64,000 nucleotides of DNA from Monarcha castaneiventris obscurior. Its lineage: Eukaryota > Chordata > Aves > Passeriformes > Monarchidae. Each line of letters opens with the position of its first letter. The first letter of the stretch is position 1. The stretch lies in contig JAMPIT010000417.1 of assembly GCA_026261815.1 (NCBI GenBank), positions 839,501-903,500 of the forward strand. Reading direction: 5' to 3'. Shown here piece after piece: positions 33,401 to 46,620 of the stretch. The notes beneath the pieces are model-generated. The model saw only the letters and a program-made list of their open reading frames with translations, did not search any database and was not told where the DNA came from. The position numbers and the translations under genes are program-made.

Positions 33401-34340
33401 CTCTGATAACATTAAAAATATACTTTATTTTTACTTCTGATTCCTTTGTTTAGACTTTTCAGTCATTTTAATAAATCAGCCTCTATTCAATATGCCACAA
33501 TATATCATATACTATATAAATTAAGACTTCTTTTTCCTGGGAAATAAGTGCTTAGGTACTATTTTGTCAGTATTTATTTAGACTTTTTATTCTTCTGGAA
33601 GTTTCTGATGAGAAGTCAGGCATATATTAGAACATTAGAATTTCTGAGAGAATTTTATTTCATGACCCCCACCACCTCTGAGTCCACACTCAGTCTTTCC
33701 TTAGTACTCTGAGTGACATGCTGTCCAGGATGAAGCCTGCTGAATTTTGTAGTAAATGACTCTTGGAAGAAGATACCTGCCACATTTAGGGGTTTCCATC
33801 TCTAATAAATGGGAGTGGCTGGGGGGTGAGAAGGCTGAATGAGAACTCAGCCAACTGAGATCTTTATTTGCCTGGGAACATAATTAAGCAAACACATTGC
33901 TCATGACAATGAGTGGATTAAGTAAGTTTTATTTCCCTGTATGTTCACATACTGGTATTTTTATTGATACAGCCTGACTGGGATGGTTGCAAATATCCCT
34001 ACTCTGTAGTTTATTCTCCTTCGAGTATAGGAATTTATTTTAGTGATAAGTACGTAACCACACATACAATCATGTTCCCTCAGTGCTACTGTAACCCTGC
34101 CCAGGCTGGGAAGGGCTGCTGCATTACCTCCGTTCCATCAGTGCACTGCCATTTGTGTCCTATCTGGTTGTTTTTGTAAGAAAGTGGTGAGAAGAATGAG
34201 AAAATGTCAACCACTTAAACTATTGTCTAGTAGGCAAAACTGAGACCGGTATGTTCATGATTAATAAATGGTGACTGATAGAAGACAGGCAGATTCAATC
34301 TATGCCTTTGACAGACGCATTAATTCATGTGTGTTCTCCA
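30456..34340. other. AT-rich non-coding stretch
   Basis: Only short open frames of 91 codons or fewer are present. A GC-richer interval lies around 32400-32720. An A-run occurs near 33105. No recognisable gene, RNA or repeat family was found. Confidence 0.6.
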
Positions 34341-34349
34341 TATGTGAGG

Positions 34350-34660
34350 AGATGTGGCCATTCCCCAAAACTCCAGCCACAAACAGCAAACCATCACAGC
34401 GGTATTTCCACTACAGAGGACAAACCCGTGCATAAGGAATAACCATTTTGTGCATGTGGCTAGTGGCTCATGCAGGGGCAGCTGCTGCCCTAGTGCAGGC
34501 AGAGGGCTGTGCAGAGCCATCCGTGCTGGCAGAGCACAGGTCCTGCCCCCCGTGTGTAGCGCTGCTGTGAGGAGAATGGACAGCCTCATTTCCCACCAGC
34601 GGCTCTCTGCTGAGACAGGGGCCTGGGAAGTCCGTAACAAATTCAGTGATAACTAAATTT
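34350..34660. other. GC-richer patch with opposed open frames
   Basis: Frames of 106 codons on minus (34320-34640) and 100 codons on plus (34354-34656) overlap almost completely, the pattern expected from a stop-poor GC-richer patch. No domain was recognised in either and no splice sites bracket them convincingly. Confidence 0.4.
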
Positions 34661-34664
34661 GTCT

Positions 34665-35095
34665 TCCATTTTACTGCTCAGAAGATGTGTCCTGTTGAGG
34701 AGAAAAAGAGGGAAGGGAAAGCTTCCCTGGTCTATTAAATTAGGGATTTGTAATTTAAAGCAAAAAGAGTAACATACTTTCATTTTCCTTGGCAAAGGTG
34801 TCAACATGTACTTACCAAAGAATGATGTAGGTAAGGGCACAGGAGAAATATAGCTAGAAAGCAATAGGATTTTTTGGAGAAATTTCTCTTAAATATACAT
34901 TTCTCAGCTTATTCATATTTGTTTAGTAACATAAATTATGCTAGCTGCTTATATCAAATTACTTCATCTGAAAGCACTACCTTGTGCATAAAGCCCTTAA
35001 GCTCTGATTGTGCAAAGATTTATGTGTATATTTAACTTAATGTATCCTGGGTCTTTGTTAGCTAAACTGAGGTCTTTTTGCATCACTGTAATGAA
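34665..35095. other. AT-rich non-coding stretch
   Basis: Nothing recognisable was found apart from an AT-rich background. Confidence 0.6.
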
Positions 35096-35099
35096 TGTG

Positions 35100-36200
35100 A
35101 GTGCATTTGATGACTACTTTCTAACCAGTCTTGTTACAAGACCATTTTAGAGAAACCACAGAGTAAATAAATGATAGACTCTGTGAGTAGGCCAATTGAT
35201 TTCAATTATGCCATTCACAATGGCTTGTGTGTGTCTGTGTGCATGTGATTATTTATCCATATGCGTCTCTTTGCAGAATCAGGTTACTCTTACATGTCTG
35301 ACCTCTATTATTGACTGAAGCTAAGTGAGAACTCTTAGCAATTCTATCTTCTAATGCTTCATATTAAGAATTGTATAATGAGTTGTTCCTCCCCTTCTTT
35401 ACTTATTAGGGATTGTTATTGTCTCTAGGTTGCATGATGAGATAATTACTTTTTATTCTGAAATCTATTATGTGCAGTCATTACGTGTAGTATGAGAAGC
35501 CCTGGTAGTCTGCCACTGAGTATGGATTATCTCCTTCTGTGCCTAGATAACTACAAAGGTTGAAGGCAATGTTCCCCATCTGTGACTCTGCAAAACCCTG
35601 AATACACATTTTCATCTGCATTTCCAGTACAGTTAATCACATTGTGGAAGAGATTACACTAAATATATTATCAAGAACAAACCATTAACCAAATGTCACT
35701 CAGATGTGTCAATGAACAGAGGGTGGAATCCAGAATGATGTGTTTAACAGACCTTGAGCATTCAAGTCAATAGTTATTCTGATTCTTCCATCCATCGATA
35801 TGAACAAATGCTGTATTTCCAAGCAAAGCTTAGATCTGACAACTCAATATTTGTATGTGATGAGAATTGTAATTATTTTAATTTGAATGTTAATTAATTT
35901 ATATGATAACTGTGTATTGGGCTTGTGCTCCATCTGGCCCAGTTTCGTATACCTTGATAATATTTATTTGTGGCCTGATGATGGACACCAGGTGTGTTTA
36001 TATGCTTTGAACTAATGATGGGAAATGTCATTCTTTAGAATACCTGAGGCGGATTGCTAGGTATTTAATTGTGAGTCTATTAATGTCACTGTCTGAATCA
36101 GTATTTCTGTTACTCTCTGCATATACAGTGAAAATCTGAGTCAAGAAGCTTTCCCATATATGCTAGCAGATGTTTTGTAAAAGCATCATGGTTAGACTTG
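35100..36200. promoter_or_regulatory. candidate conserved non-coding block
   Basis: More than a kilobase has almost no open frames above 60 codons and no repeats. It is rich in homeodomain-type cores (for example GATAATTACTTTTTATT near 35440, GTAATTATTTTAATTTG near 35870, GTTAATTAATTT near 35890) mixed with non-repetitive text. The combination resembles vertebrate developmental enhancers. This is pattern-based and conservation is untested. Confidence 0.2.
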
Positions 36201-36730
36201 GATTATTACATTATACAATTTCCACAGTCATTTGGAGAAAGCAAGACATATGTGTATTAGTTTAGTTAGATAAAATTCAGTACATCTGCAATGGGCTTCT
36301 GGGAGGAACAGTCTAAACTGCTCACACATGATTGACTTTTAAATTATTGGCAAGCACTTGGGAGAAGTTCTGGAGTCATTGTGGACAGCTCAATAGAAAC
36401 ATCTGCTCAGCACAGCACTGGCAAAATAATGAACAAACGACCATTCAAGCCAGCTCCCCACCTTTCTGAAGTTGCAGAATTGAAATGGGACTCAGCTCAC
36501 TAACCTCAGCAATTTAAAAGTTAGACATCCTATGTAAAGTAGCTACTGAAGCTCTTTCTGTGATCAATGGAGGGAGACTAACCTCTGGAGGACAATCCAG
36601 CTTGCTAAAGTATGTCTGCAGTAAGCAGAATTAAGTGTCCTTTTGAGGTGGCTACTTTTCCACCAGCTGTAGAAAGGTAAAGCAGTTGTTTTAAACTCCT
36701 GGAGTTGCTTTTAAATAGATAAAGCTGTGG
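36201..36730. other. non-coding stretch
   Basis: This AT-rich sequence holds no gene or repeat that I recognise. Confidence 0.6.
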
Positions 36731-36733
36731 AGG

Positions 36734-37060
36734 ATGTTGGTATCTCCATGCCTTGCTCTCAAGCCCTTAATATTGCATTTATTTTGTGAAAAATTGTGGA
36801 GCTTGGCTGATAAGGTTCTTGGCAGGTACAAACAAGACCACATATCTTACGGATACTGCACTTTCCAGACTTTCCATGCTGGGAATTGTAGCTGTCTTCA
36901 GAAACTGTGCAAGAAGTCAAGACGCTGTTGTGGTCAACTCCATAAGCTTGGACTCTGCTGGCTGAGATGTTTGTGGCTGCAGCCCACTTTCCTCTGGCAG
37001 CTGGCATTCCTGTTCTGTCCACATTTTCATAGTCTAATCAGTGGAGAACCTGAGGACTGA
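36734..37060 (+). other. unassigned 108-codon open frame, probably not a gene
   Basis: The frame is open for 108 codons and gives a cysteine- and leucine-rich product with no recognised domain. A minus-strand frame of 87 codons overlaps it fully. Its main interest is that it contains the ZNF143-type motif at 36875-36892. Confidence 0.12.
36875..36892 (-). promoter_or_regulatory. ZNF143 (STAF/SBS) binding motif
   Basis: The plus-strand text CATGCTGGGAATTGTAGC is the reverse complement of GCTACAATTCCCAGCATG, which matches the known ZNF143/STAF long motif (ACTACAATTCCCAGCATGC) at every position except the two outermost bases. In vertebrates this motif marks promoters of mRNA and snRNA genes and sites of chromatin looping. 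No CpG island surrounds it here, and no snRNA-type PSE or coding sequence was recognised next to it. Confidence 0.5.
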
Positions 37061-40000
37061 GTCATGTTCTAGTTGTTGTGTTTTTTATTTGACGTAGTAG
37101 TGTTCCTGACTCCTCATCGGATCTGACAGCTTAACCAAGTAGTAATTCAGGAACAGTATGCAGTTTTGTAAGCAGGGAAAAAGATTGCTATTGGTGTAGG
37201 ACTATTTTAAGAGAGAACTTCCTGTCACAAAATCTAATAATAATATGGATCATGGATCGAGTCTTCTATATTCCATTCCTCAGTAAAAGCTTCCTTCATG
37301 ATCAGTGTTAGCTCCTTACCTCAGTGGTGACGTTTTCTCAGTAGCTCCCTAACAGTGAATGCAGAGCTTAGAATTCCCCTGTTTCCACTTTGAATTTATG
37401 CTGTTTAGGAGAAGCTTTATAAAACTTTGAAGCAGGTATCAGGAGAAACTTATCCCGGAAGTGAACTTCTTTGTTTCTGGCTTGCCCATTCCCAATAGGG
37501 AGAAAAATATTAACAGGGTTCACAGGAAATGAGATTAATAAATATTTTTTTTAAACTCTTAGCTATCTTTAGCTGTTAACAAGTGGGATTTGAAGCTCCT
37601 TACTTTTAACATGATGTGTGAATATACTTTAAGTATGTAACAAGTGACGCGCCTTGTGAATTTTTAATCCTAATACAAATATACCCAATGCACTGGGAAT
37701 ATTAACAAAGCTAGAATTTCCATACCTAAGGATCAGACTATTTGTTCTAGTTCAGGTGTAAAAACTAGTACACAATCCAGCCATTGAAATCATTCTTCCA
37801 GCTGCTAATGTTTGGTTTGTCTACAAAATGTTCTGAGTGCAGCCTGTTAGAATTGATAAATGCACAACTCAGCAGATTCCATCTGGGTATTTTCAATAAA
37901 TTGGAGGACAAATGCAAACAGGAATGTGAATTTCAAGTTATTATGCCTCCCAATGTCCTCAACAAAGGAGCAGCAGATTGTCCATTTGCATACATTTTCA
38001 TTCACAGAAGGCCTTATAAGTACCCACACACTTCCTTTAAAGTTACAGTGTAATGCAAAAAAAAAAAAAAGGCCAACAACAAATCAATCTTCCCCCAACA
38101 AACCAACAAAAAACTCCAGAAACAAAACCTCAAGGAAAAGAGATAAATTCTATGTAATTATGGGCCTACGGTCAATTTAAGATAAATGTCATATAACTAG
38201 GTATGAATGTGATTCAAGGAGAGGAAACTTTCATGAAATGTGTACAGTTCCACTCCCATACTGGAATGCAAACTGCTCAATGATATTTCTCAGCTACATG
38301 GGACAAACACATAGAAATGTCTTGTCAGATGAATTCTAATATTATCTTAAAAAATCTACAGGACAGCAGCACTACAGAATTTCATAGATAAAAATTGACT
38401 TAATTTTTCCCTGCAATGGAATTCCTTTACTATCTTCAGAGAGCAACTTAATCAGCTCTGAAGCAGCTTCAAAATACCCTTATAGCAAAATTAAAAGAAG
38501 TTAAATTAGAACTATGTCTCACAATGGAATCTGCAGTTGAGTAATTAGAAATAAAGTAAACAAGAAGGACATCTAAAAGGCTCTGCTGTCAGACTGCTTT
38601 TCCATACTTTTTTGTAGGATGGCAGAATACACTTACTTTCCTCCTGTGCAGAAGACCATGGAAATTCAGATTCACCACACAGTATGTCATTGTCAACTAT
38701 TATTTTTAAGACCAGGATCAGTAAATATGAATAGAAAAACTGACTGCTCATGTGAATCCTAGTTCACTTTTATTCACATCCAAAATCTGACTCCTCAAGA
38801 AACATCCTGCCTTTGTTATGACTATTAAGCAAAATCATCCTTCCTTTTTAAGAAAGACTAAAAGCTGTAGATGAAAAACAATTCTTCTTTGAGCACAAAG
38901 GCAGATTAATTTTGGAAAGCCCAAGGGAGCTTTATCGTTAGCACATTCCTCTTTTCACTTAGGACTGTAATTTTAAATGAGGCTTCAAGGAAGAGCACGC
39001 TGCCGTATCAGCACTGTGGGTAGTACAAGGGCATCAGTGTTTCCTGCCCAGTACAAATTCAGTGTTTGGCTCAAGGAAGTTGATAGTCATGGTCCTGACT
39101 CCAGAAGTGGAGATGTCTCTTGCATTGCACTGTTTCCCTAATAAAATATGATTAAACCTTTGGTCTTCTGCAAATCATTAGTTAATTTTCTGGAACCCTA
39201 GAATATAATATGGAATTTTTTTAACCGTGTATGTGGTAGCCTTGAAATGTTGTTTTAATCAACAGAAATGCAGTTTCATCCAAGGACTTATTGCCAATGG
39301 GCAATATTCATTGTTCAACACCTGTATGGGTACTCTCACACTTGGTTATCACAATATCGGTTAGGCATGAGACAAAGGTTACACCACATAGCAGGGTGTG
39401 CATTATGCATGATGAATAACCATGGCAAAGGGACAGCAATTTAGCCAAAAATAGTAGTTCATAATTGTGTCATAAGTTCAGATTTGGCCACAAGTTAACT
39501 GCTTGCCAAATAGCTGGGTTAGATTTTTTTTCACTTGCACAGATGTGAATTGAGCTGCTGAAGATCTGCAGACTAAAAAGACAATATTTGTGATCAATAA
39601 TTCAGCTGTCCTACTAACCGGTTTTCTGGTTAATGTACCAGCTGAAATAAATGGAAATTTTTTACATCTTTTGACAGATGTTATATGCAAGTTTATAAAA
39701 CTGAGGGGACATCATGGTTGTGACATATCTAGGCTCCAAGAGTATAATTACCATGTCCTGCAAAAAGTTTAATCTATTATCTATTATCTATTGAATTTAT
39801 TAATTTTCATCTGAGTATCATTCTTCTCATAAACTCCACATGGGCAAGAAAAGATCCAGGTGGCATTGTGCTGCTGGTGTCTCTAATCTCCACTCTGCTG
39901 CAAGCTCTTAAACAATTAGTTTAATTTTTGTAATTAGTTTTGATCTGGGGTCTGGGGTCTGCAGAATATTAGGAACTGTTTCAACAGGCATCTATAAAAG

Positions 40001-41530
40001 GGGTAAGCAGTGTTATAGCTGAAACACATGACTTAATTAATTTTCTCTCAGAACACCTGGAATCAATATTATCTGCCGGAAACATGTTGTGTCCTGTATT
40101 TTGTCCATTGTCTCTGGGTGGTATAATGATTAATATTGTGAGAGGAAAAGGGATTTTCTACATTGATATGACACTGTACAGTGGTACAGGCAACTCTTTT
40201 GTGTGGAGCTGGGAGCTATTATTTATTCATTCATTTATTCCTTTTACTGGATCTATGTGCACTGGAGTGATATTGCATTAAACTTTAGCCCCTAGTGAAC
40301 ACTATTTTGACAACCATTTCTAATCAGTGGATATAAATTGGACCAAAAGCCTGTGTATTAGAAACAGAAAGTGTATCACAGCAAGGCTGGGCTCTTCAGT
40401 AACTGAGAAAAAGAACAGAACAATTTATGAGTTGCTGGATTAATGTACCAACACATTGATAGTTCACTCAAGATAATGCAATGCTGGGCACTAATCACAA
40501 CTGCCTTCATGTGAACTGTGGCTGGGTCAGCAGATATCAGCCCCCACTTTATGGCACTGGCCCAAAATGAAGAGGTGGTTGGTGCTGTATGTAGGACAGG
40601 TAGGTATCAAAACCACCTGGTGGTTCCAAGCCCAGAAGAGGTATTGAAATAGTTGAACTATTGCACATGTGTTCACTCTAGAATGAAATATGTTAAAACA
40701 TTTGAAAAAAGACCAAATATTTTATTTAATTTCCCATATTTTCTACCACACAAATCAGTTTCCTAAAAAAGTAGAGGAAACTGGAAAGGGAGGAATTTCT
40801 TTCCCAATTACTTTATAATGCTGTAATTTCAAATCTGTAAATGTGAGAAATTTACAGGCTTTTAAAATACAAAGGCTTTCTGGATATTATATTAGCGCAA
40901 TAATTCATAGAAGAAAATCAAAACAAGAAACCTTATTTGAAATCAATTAACAGCAAGATCTGAAAACATTCAACATCATTTCAAAATGAATTACTAAATC
41001 TACATTAGACTAATTAGTACTACAGAAACACAGCAATGGGCTTAGTGCACTTGTCTGTCTCACCCAGCAGCCATTCTCCATTAAGCTCTTTGGATTTCTT
41101 AGTTGTAGCAATGATAATTAATGCTGTAGAGAAACACAGGATTGGGGATGATTTGTAAGGTATTTGATGAGTACACACTTTTTAAAATAATTGTGGATGT
41201 TTACATTGAGCCCACCTTTTAAAGAGCTGTAACAGCATTACTTTTTTGAAATGAAACCTATTTGTTTTCCAAAGCTACAGGTAGATATTTTTAGTCCATA
41301 ATGATGGATATATCAAGCCTGCTTTTAGTTAAGTTTTCGATGTGAAAACATATTTACAAGCAAAAATCAAACCAAGTCTTCAATCAAATGTGTTTTTCCA
41401 GAGCTTTAATATGCCAAACACCCTTACCTGCATGCTGAACATGAGCCATGCAATGGGTTAGAGTTAACAAACATTTTAAACATGTGTGGATTTACTTCTA
41501 AATAGAGTGAAGTTACACTACCATGCCTGA
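37061..41530. other. AT-rich non-coding stretch
   Basis: Only short open frames are present, up to 106 codons at 37860-38180. That frame runs into a low-complexity A/C-rich tract (38057-38125: an A14-type run, then CAACAA and CCAACAAA units) similar in style to the one at 11.04 kb. No gene, RNA or repeat family was found. Confidence 0.6.
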
Positions 41531-41537
41531 TTTACCT

Positions 41538-42480
41538 CTAAAGCTGCCCTAGTTGTGGATTCCAGAGAGAGAGGCCCATCCTGAGAGTGACCCCATCCAT
41601 ATTAGCACTGTACAGCCTCAGTGCTGCCTGCCCCCACGGGGCAGGGAGGGACCACATGAGTGCTCTCCATGGTGCAAGCCCACTGTCATCTCTCAGGGCT
41701 GCAGTCTTACGTGGGTACGATCTCCAATCACATGCCTGCCAGTTCTCAGAGCCCTGATAAGAAGACTGAAGGCTCCTGAAGTTCATATCAGCCTTGTTGT
41801 GCCTTGATAGTACCCTAAGTTTGCCTGCTGGCCTCCATCTCAACAGTGGGCTGTTATTTTCCAGGTACAAGGTTCAGGAGTCTGTTCATTCAGCTTTTCT
41901 TCAGGGATTGGCATGGGGTACAGAGCAGTAGTTCCTCTTTTTGTAGGCTCGGTCCGTGTCAGAAATCAGTATCATCCTTCAGGTATTTGATATGACAGAC
42001 CTGTATGGGAATAGATAAGCAGTTAGTTCAGTCAAGAACCTTACTGAAATCTTGAAAATACTCCCCAGCTTGTCCATGACATTCCAGTTACCATTGCTGG
42101 ATTCTGGAAAAGAGAGGTGTCCAGCTGTAGTGAGATTATTAATGGAGCTTCTCAAAGTTCCTGTGATTATTGCAGCTGTAAAGGTGCTATTCCACTTCAG
42201 GCACATGAGCCTTGGCTTCAGCAAATATATGCACAATACAGACCTCACAGGGATCTACCCTGTTCTCTTGTGGAAAGCTAAGCAGCCATTTTACCACTCT
42301 GTTCTTCCACTGGTGATATATGCTGACATCGATGGCATCATCAGCAATGACATCAGTCTGTGCTGCCACAGGACCATGTGGGGATGGCCTGACAAGCACA
42401 GAGCATAAAAGAACATCCACTCTACTCATCCATCCTCCAAGCTGTCAGTGAAGGGCACTGCCCATCAAAGCAGGTTGGTG
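41538..42480. other. GC-richer segment of unknown origin, possible decayed retrocopy
   Basis: About 940 bases are richer in GC than the flanks. Minus-strand frames of 80 (42187-42429), 89 (41979-42248) and 110 codons (41538-41870) follow one another with breaks. The plus strand also has a 118-codon frame (42052-42408). Products such as VVKWLLSFPQENRVDP look protein-like, but I could not assign a family and saw no poly(A) tail or duplicated target site. It could be a degraded processed pseudogene, an old retroelement piece, or chance. Confidence 0.2.
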
Positions 42481-42620
42481 GAGAACTGAATCTGATGACC
42501 TTTGCAGTCTGCATTAGACAGAAACTCTCCCTGAAGGACCCCATGCACCCTCCCAGCATCTTTGTGGTCATTTGTGTCCAAGACATTTACCACTTACCAG
42601 GGACATGTGCTCAGGGGTGG

Positions 42621-42745
42621 TTTCCCTGCCCTAGCTCAGGGGCTGTGCAATGGAAGCATTTTCACACAGTGCCCCATCCAGTGGTGATTTCCCTGCCCTA
42701 GCTCAGGGGCTGTGCAATGGAAGCATTTTCACACAGTACCCCATC
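42621..42745. repeat. tandem duplication, 58-bp core at 67-bp spacing
   Basis: The core at 42621-42678 recurs at 42688-42745 with a single mismatch (CAGTGCCCC versus CAGTACCCC). The linker differs slightly (GTGG versus GTGGTGA). The near identity indicates a young event. It also duplicates short open frames on plus. Confidence 0.92.
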
Positions 42746-42759
42746 AGCCAGCTGTGGCT

Positions 42760-44990
42760 CAGATATACAGATCGAGCTGCCTGGGACTTTTCAAGTCTCC
42801 CTCTTCACCTCTACATCCGAAGCTGGCTGTGACCATTTCACCAACGATAACCACATACTGTTGTCAGCAAAATTCTGAGTTTGCTTCCTACAAATATTTA
42901 CAAAAAGTCTCAAATGTCTTCTGAGCCCCAAGTAGCTCCCCAATGGAGAACTGACACAATACAGAAATCACCTATTAAGTAAAGGATAATTACTTTCTCT
43001 TGCAGTTCCCAGAACAAGGATTTTCTGGGGAACCAGCCAAAGGACAGAAAAGGAGAGTGGGCAACATGCTGTAATCTCTCAAGCCCAGAGCATGGGACAG
43101 TCCCTAGACAGATTCAGAAAGTACTGTAAAACCATTCTGTGTATCCTCTCCGCTTCTCTGAGGAGGCGAAACACTGAACCTGACTCCAGATATTGTTTCA
43201 ATTCCTTCAAGGCAGTGCAACTGGTGACTGTGTATTCTGCAGCCTACGTTCCCCATCAAGTATGCAAATTGAAGTTTAGAGGAGACTTTTGTCAGAAACA
43301 GGCTCATCCTGAACTTCCCATTTGGTTTCTGAATAGCCTAATGAAGAAAAATTCAGCAAAATGCCATAGGGTAATATTGGAGAATAAAACTGTGACAAAA
43401 TAACATGAGTGACTCACAGACTGCAGTGGGAGTTCTGTAATTTTTTCTTCTGGGCTGTTACATCCAGGCTCTGAATACTGCAGAACAGTCTAAAGGAGCA
43501 ATGAAATAAACTGTGTATTGAAGGTTTTGTAGTTCGCTATTAAAAAGCTCCTTCAAAAGTCTTCTTGCTGTTAAAAGCAGTGTTGAGGAATTGGTACATA
43601 AATGATACACTGTAGAAATAAGTCAGGCCCTAAGAATCCAGGTCAAAACTTTAGATTCCAGAAACAAAAGGATAGATCACTATGAGTAGCTAACATGCTC
43701 AAAGAAAAAAAAGTCCTTTATGTATTCTTGACCTACATTCAAGTAAAATGGTACTTTTCAACTGCTCTTAAATCTTTTTTTCAGCTTTATTCTAGAAAGG
43801 GTATTGCAGTTTGTAAGAAGCTTGACTGCTGGAGCACATCTGCTGCTTTAGTTTTAAAAGGGTTTGATTGCAGAATCCTAGATACTTGACAGAAATTTCT
43901 GTCTTAAATGGTAAAAATATTCTTAATCTAGAGGACATAAATATTTTCTTCTGTCCTAGAAAACCGGGTAAATACAGAGAAATTATTTGCATTTAATATC
44001 AAGTATCTCTCTTGACACTTTAATTACAATGCATTTTTTGCTTTTCCTTTCCTGATCAGTTGGGCATTTTTCCTTTATTCCCTCCTGTTGTCTTTACTGG
44101 GGCTTTGTCACTGGATCCAAATTGTTTTCTTTGGATTCTGTATGTTCATTCCTTTCTGTGTTTCCAGCTTTAGTATTTTTAGTCCAGGATTCTGGAAATA
44201 AAATGACACATACTTACCTGCAAATTCAAAAAATCCAACTACCAGAAATTACTTTTCTGTTTCTTGGGCTGAATCTGAATGAATTATTTTCTCTGATGCT
44301 GAGATTTCTGACTCATTCACTCTTTTTTTTTTTTTATTTAGTTGGTATGACTTTTCAGAGTCACTATGAATTTATCACCGCTCCTGGATATTCCACATTT
44401 AATATTAATTCTTCCATCCTGTGCTGGACAGAAAATTACTTATTCAGAATCACAGAGCAAAGTAATTATTCAGCTGTGAGGGAAACATGAGTATCCAAGG
44501 CTGCTAACTCTCATAACTGTACTGTGAATCTTGTGATAACAAGTAGCTCTTTAAAAGCCTCTGAGCTTCAAGTCTTGTAAATGTGTGACAGCACAGATCG
44601 ATGAGAGTGAACCTGCCTAGGGAAACACAAGGGAAAGATCCAGATGCCCAAATGTACTTTTTATTGCATTTATCAGTGCTGTTTGAAATCAAGTTAATTA
44701 CTTTGGGGGGACCTGCCATACAGCGTTCAGGCACCAGGTGTGTGACAGTTCTGATGGTGCTGATTTCAGTTTCTTCTAGTGTTGAGACCTTCAGTGTTTG
44801 GGAGCCAATGGTTTTACCAGTTCTTGTACTCCTCATTAGGATGTGCATTTGTTACAGGAACTGTGGGGAAAATCAAGACAAATTCTCACTCTTTAATGTT
44901 TTCTGTTTGAACTTACACCCTTTTATTGCTTATTCTTCATATGGGTGAGGCTTTTTTAATGTTTCATGATGATTTATGAAGCCACAAAAC
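42760..44990. other. non-coding stretch
   Basis: Open frames reach 122 codons (44122-44490, plus) and 115 codons opposite a 114-codon minus frame (44504-44948), without recognisable domains. A T11-type run occurs near 44325-44335. No mobile element or RNA gene was found. Confidence 0.6.
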
Positions 44991-44999
44991 CATTCAGCA

Positions 45000-45260
45000 C
45001 AGCAAGCAATAACTGATGTAATTAGCACATTTGAGGACAGTGAAAACTGCAAAATAAGGAGGCATCAGTCACTAAAGCAATAGATTGATTTTTCAGTATG
45101 TGTTCCAGTGATTTTATCAATACCATGTGTTAGTGCTTTTGGACGATGTCATTCTCCATTCTGCTGTTTGCTGGCTAAATGTCAATAAAAAGTACAATAT
45201 CTGAACTTATTAGTGCTTTTAAACAACTATAATAACATGCTACTGTTTCCAGATACTATT
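45000..45260. promoter_or_regulatory. candidate conserved non-coding block (weak)
   Basis: This is non-repetitive AT-rich text without open frames. It has GTAATTAGC, TGATTTATGAAG and repeated TTAGTGCTTTT units (near 45130 and 45210) spaced about 80 bases apart. It resembles enhancer-type sequence, but the evidence is thin. Confidence 0.12.
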
Positions 45261-46620
45261 TGATGGTCAAAAGATAAAGCAAGCATGGGGAAATGGAAAA
45301 GGTCATGGACACAGATTATATATGAAAAAAATAATTTACCCCTTTCTGAGCCCTTTTTCCTTCTTTTAGGGGTGCCTTCCTTTCACACACTGCCTTCTTT
45401 CCTTCCCTGAAGGGACAGGGAGACAGACAGACTACACACAGACAGATAATTTTCTCAGCTTGCACTCAAACATATAAAATGCTTTCTTTGAGTTTTCCAA
45501 TCTGGTCCACCAAGACACAGTAAATATCTTCTGCTCTGAATATTTGAGTTATGTCCCCTATTGTCAGCATGTGACTAGGTTTAACCAAACCTAAACATGA
45601 ATTGAGAAATCTAAAATAAAATTCTGCAATACATGAAGCAACTAATTTGAACATCCGTCTGTGTTAAAGTTCAGGATGGTGGGGTTTTCTCTAGTTAAGA
45701 CTAGAAATGTTACCAAGGAAAAAAGCTGTGTTCAGGGTTTTCTGTAGGCTATAAACATTTTCATACTTTGTTTTTATTAAGTGCTTAGTCTGTGAAAACA
45801 CAGATGAGCATCCTTCATCCACAATTTCTTTGATGCCTGTGGACTGCTGAAAAATTATCCCAGGTACGGAACATATAGCTCATTAGCCAAAAATCTACTC
45901 CATCTGAACGTGAAGAAAGCTGATCCAAAATTGTGATAATACATTCTGGGATTTTTCATCAAGTGAAATCCACAATTTAGAACAAATACAAGATGTAGGG
46001 AACAGACAGCTAGAAGTCTTTAAATCAAACTGAAGTAAATAAAAACCTGTCTTCACAACACAGACCTTTTAAACTGGTCTTCACTGCAGAAAATTCTTCC
46101 TATGAGATTTTGATTTTCTTGTGGTAACCTTCCAAAAGCACAGAGAGGCTTGTTTATATACCATGAAGTAGGCTTCACAATAAGTAATAGTGTTGTATAA
46201 ATTATTTTTAAGCTTGTGAATTATAGGAGAATGTATTCCCTTTCCATAAAAAATAAAGCAAAACGTACAGATTTAATAAATGAAGATCTAGATAATAAAT
46301 CTCACTTAAAATAGACCAGCAATACTCAAAACACATTACTGACTGACTGACTGAGCCAAAGCATTATTCTCAAGAGAATGTTTTGCCCTTTTAGTTGAAT
46401 TAAATAAGTAGTGGAAATAATATTTAGAAAAAACTTTTTCACAGCAGAGCCAGAAGATGACTTTTGCTTGGTAACTGTTTAACTAAGCCCAGCTGCTGCC
46501 ATCACTTGGGAACTGGGTTGCGGAAGGGTAGCAGCAGCTTTTCTCTCAAGTAAGGCCAACCAACCTCAGCGGGGACATCTGTGGTACTCAACAAACCCTG
46601 AAAGTGCTTTGGGGTGGCTT
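45261..46620. other. AT-rich non-coding stretch
   Basis: Short CAGACAGA and GACTGACTGACT runs occur near 45420 and 46342. Nothing else was recognised, and open frames are 62 codons or shorter. Confidence 0.65.

Noticed and set aside
42187..42429. Minus-strand frame considered as a retroviral polymerase fragment because of a WMSRVDVLLCS-like run
   Set aside because: The catalytic YxDD pattern and the surrounding polymerase motifs are absent. The resemblance is superficial.
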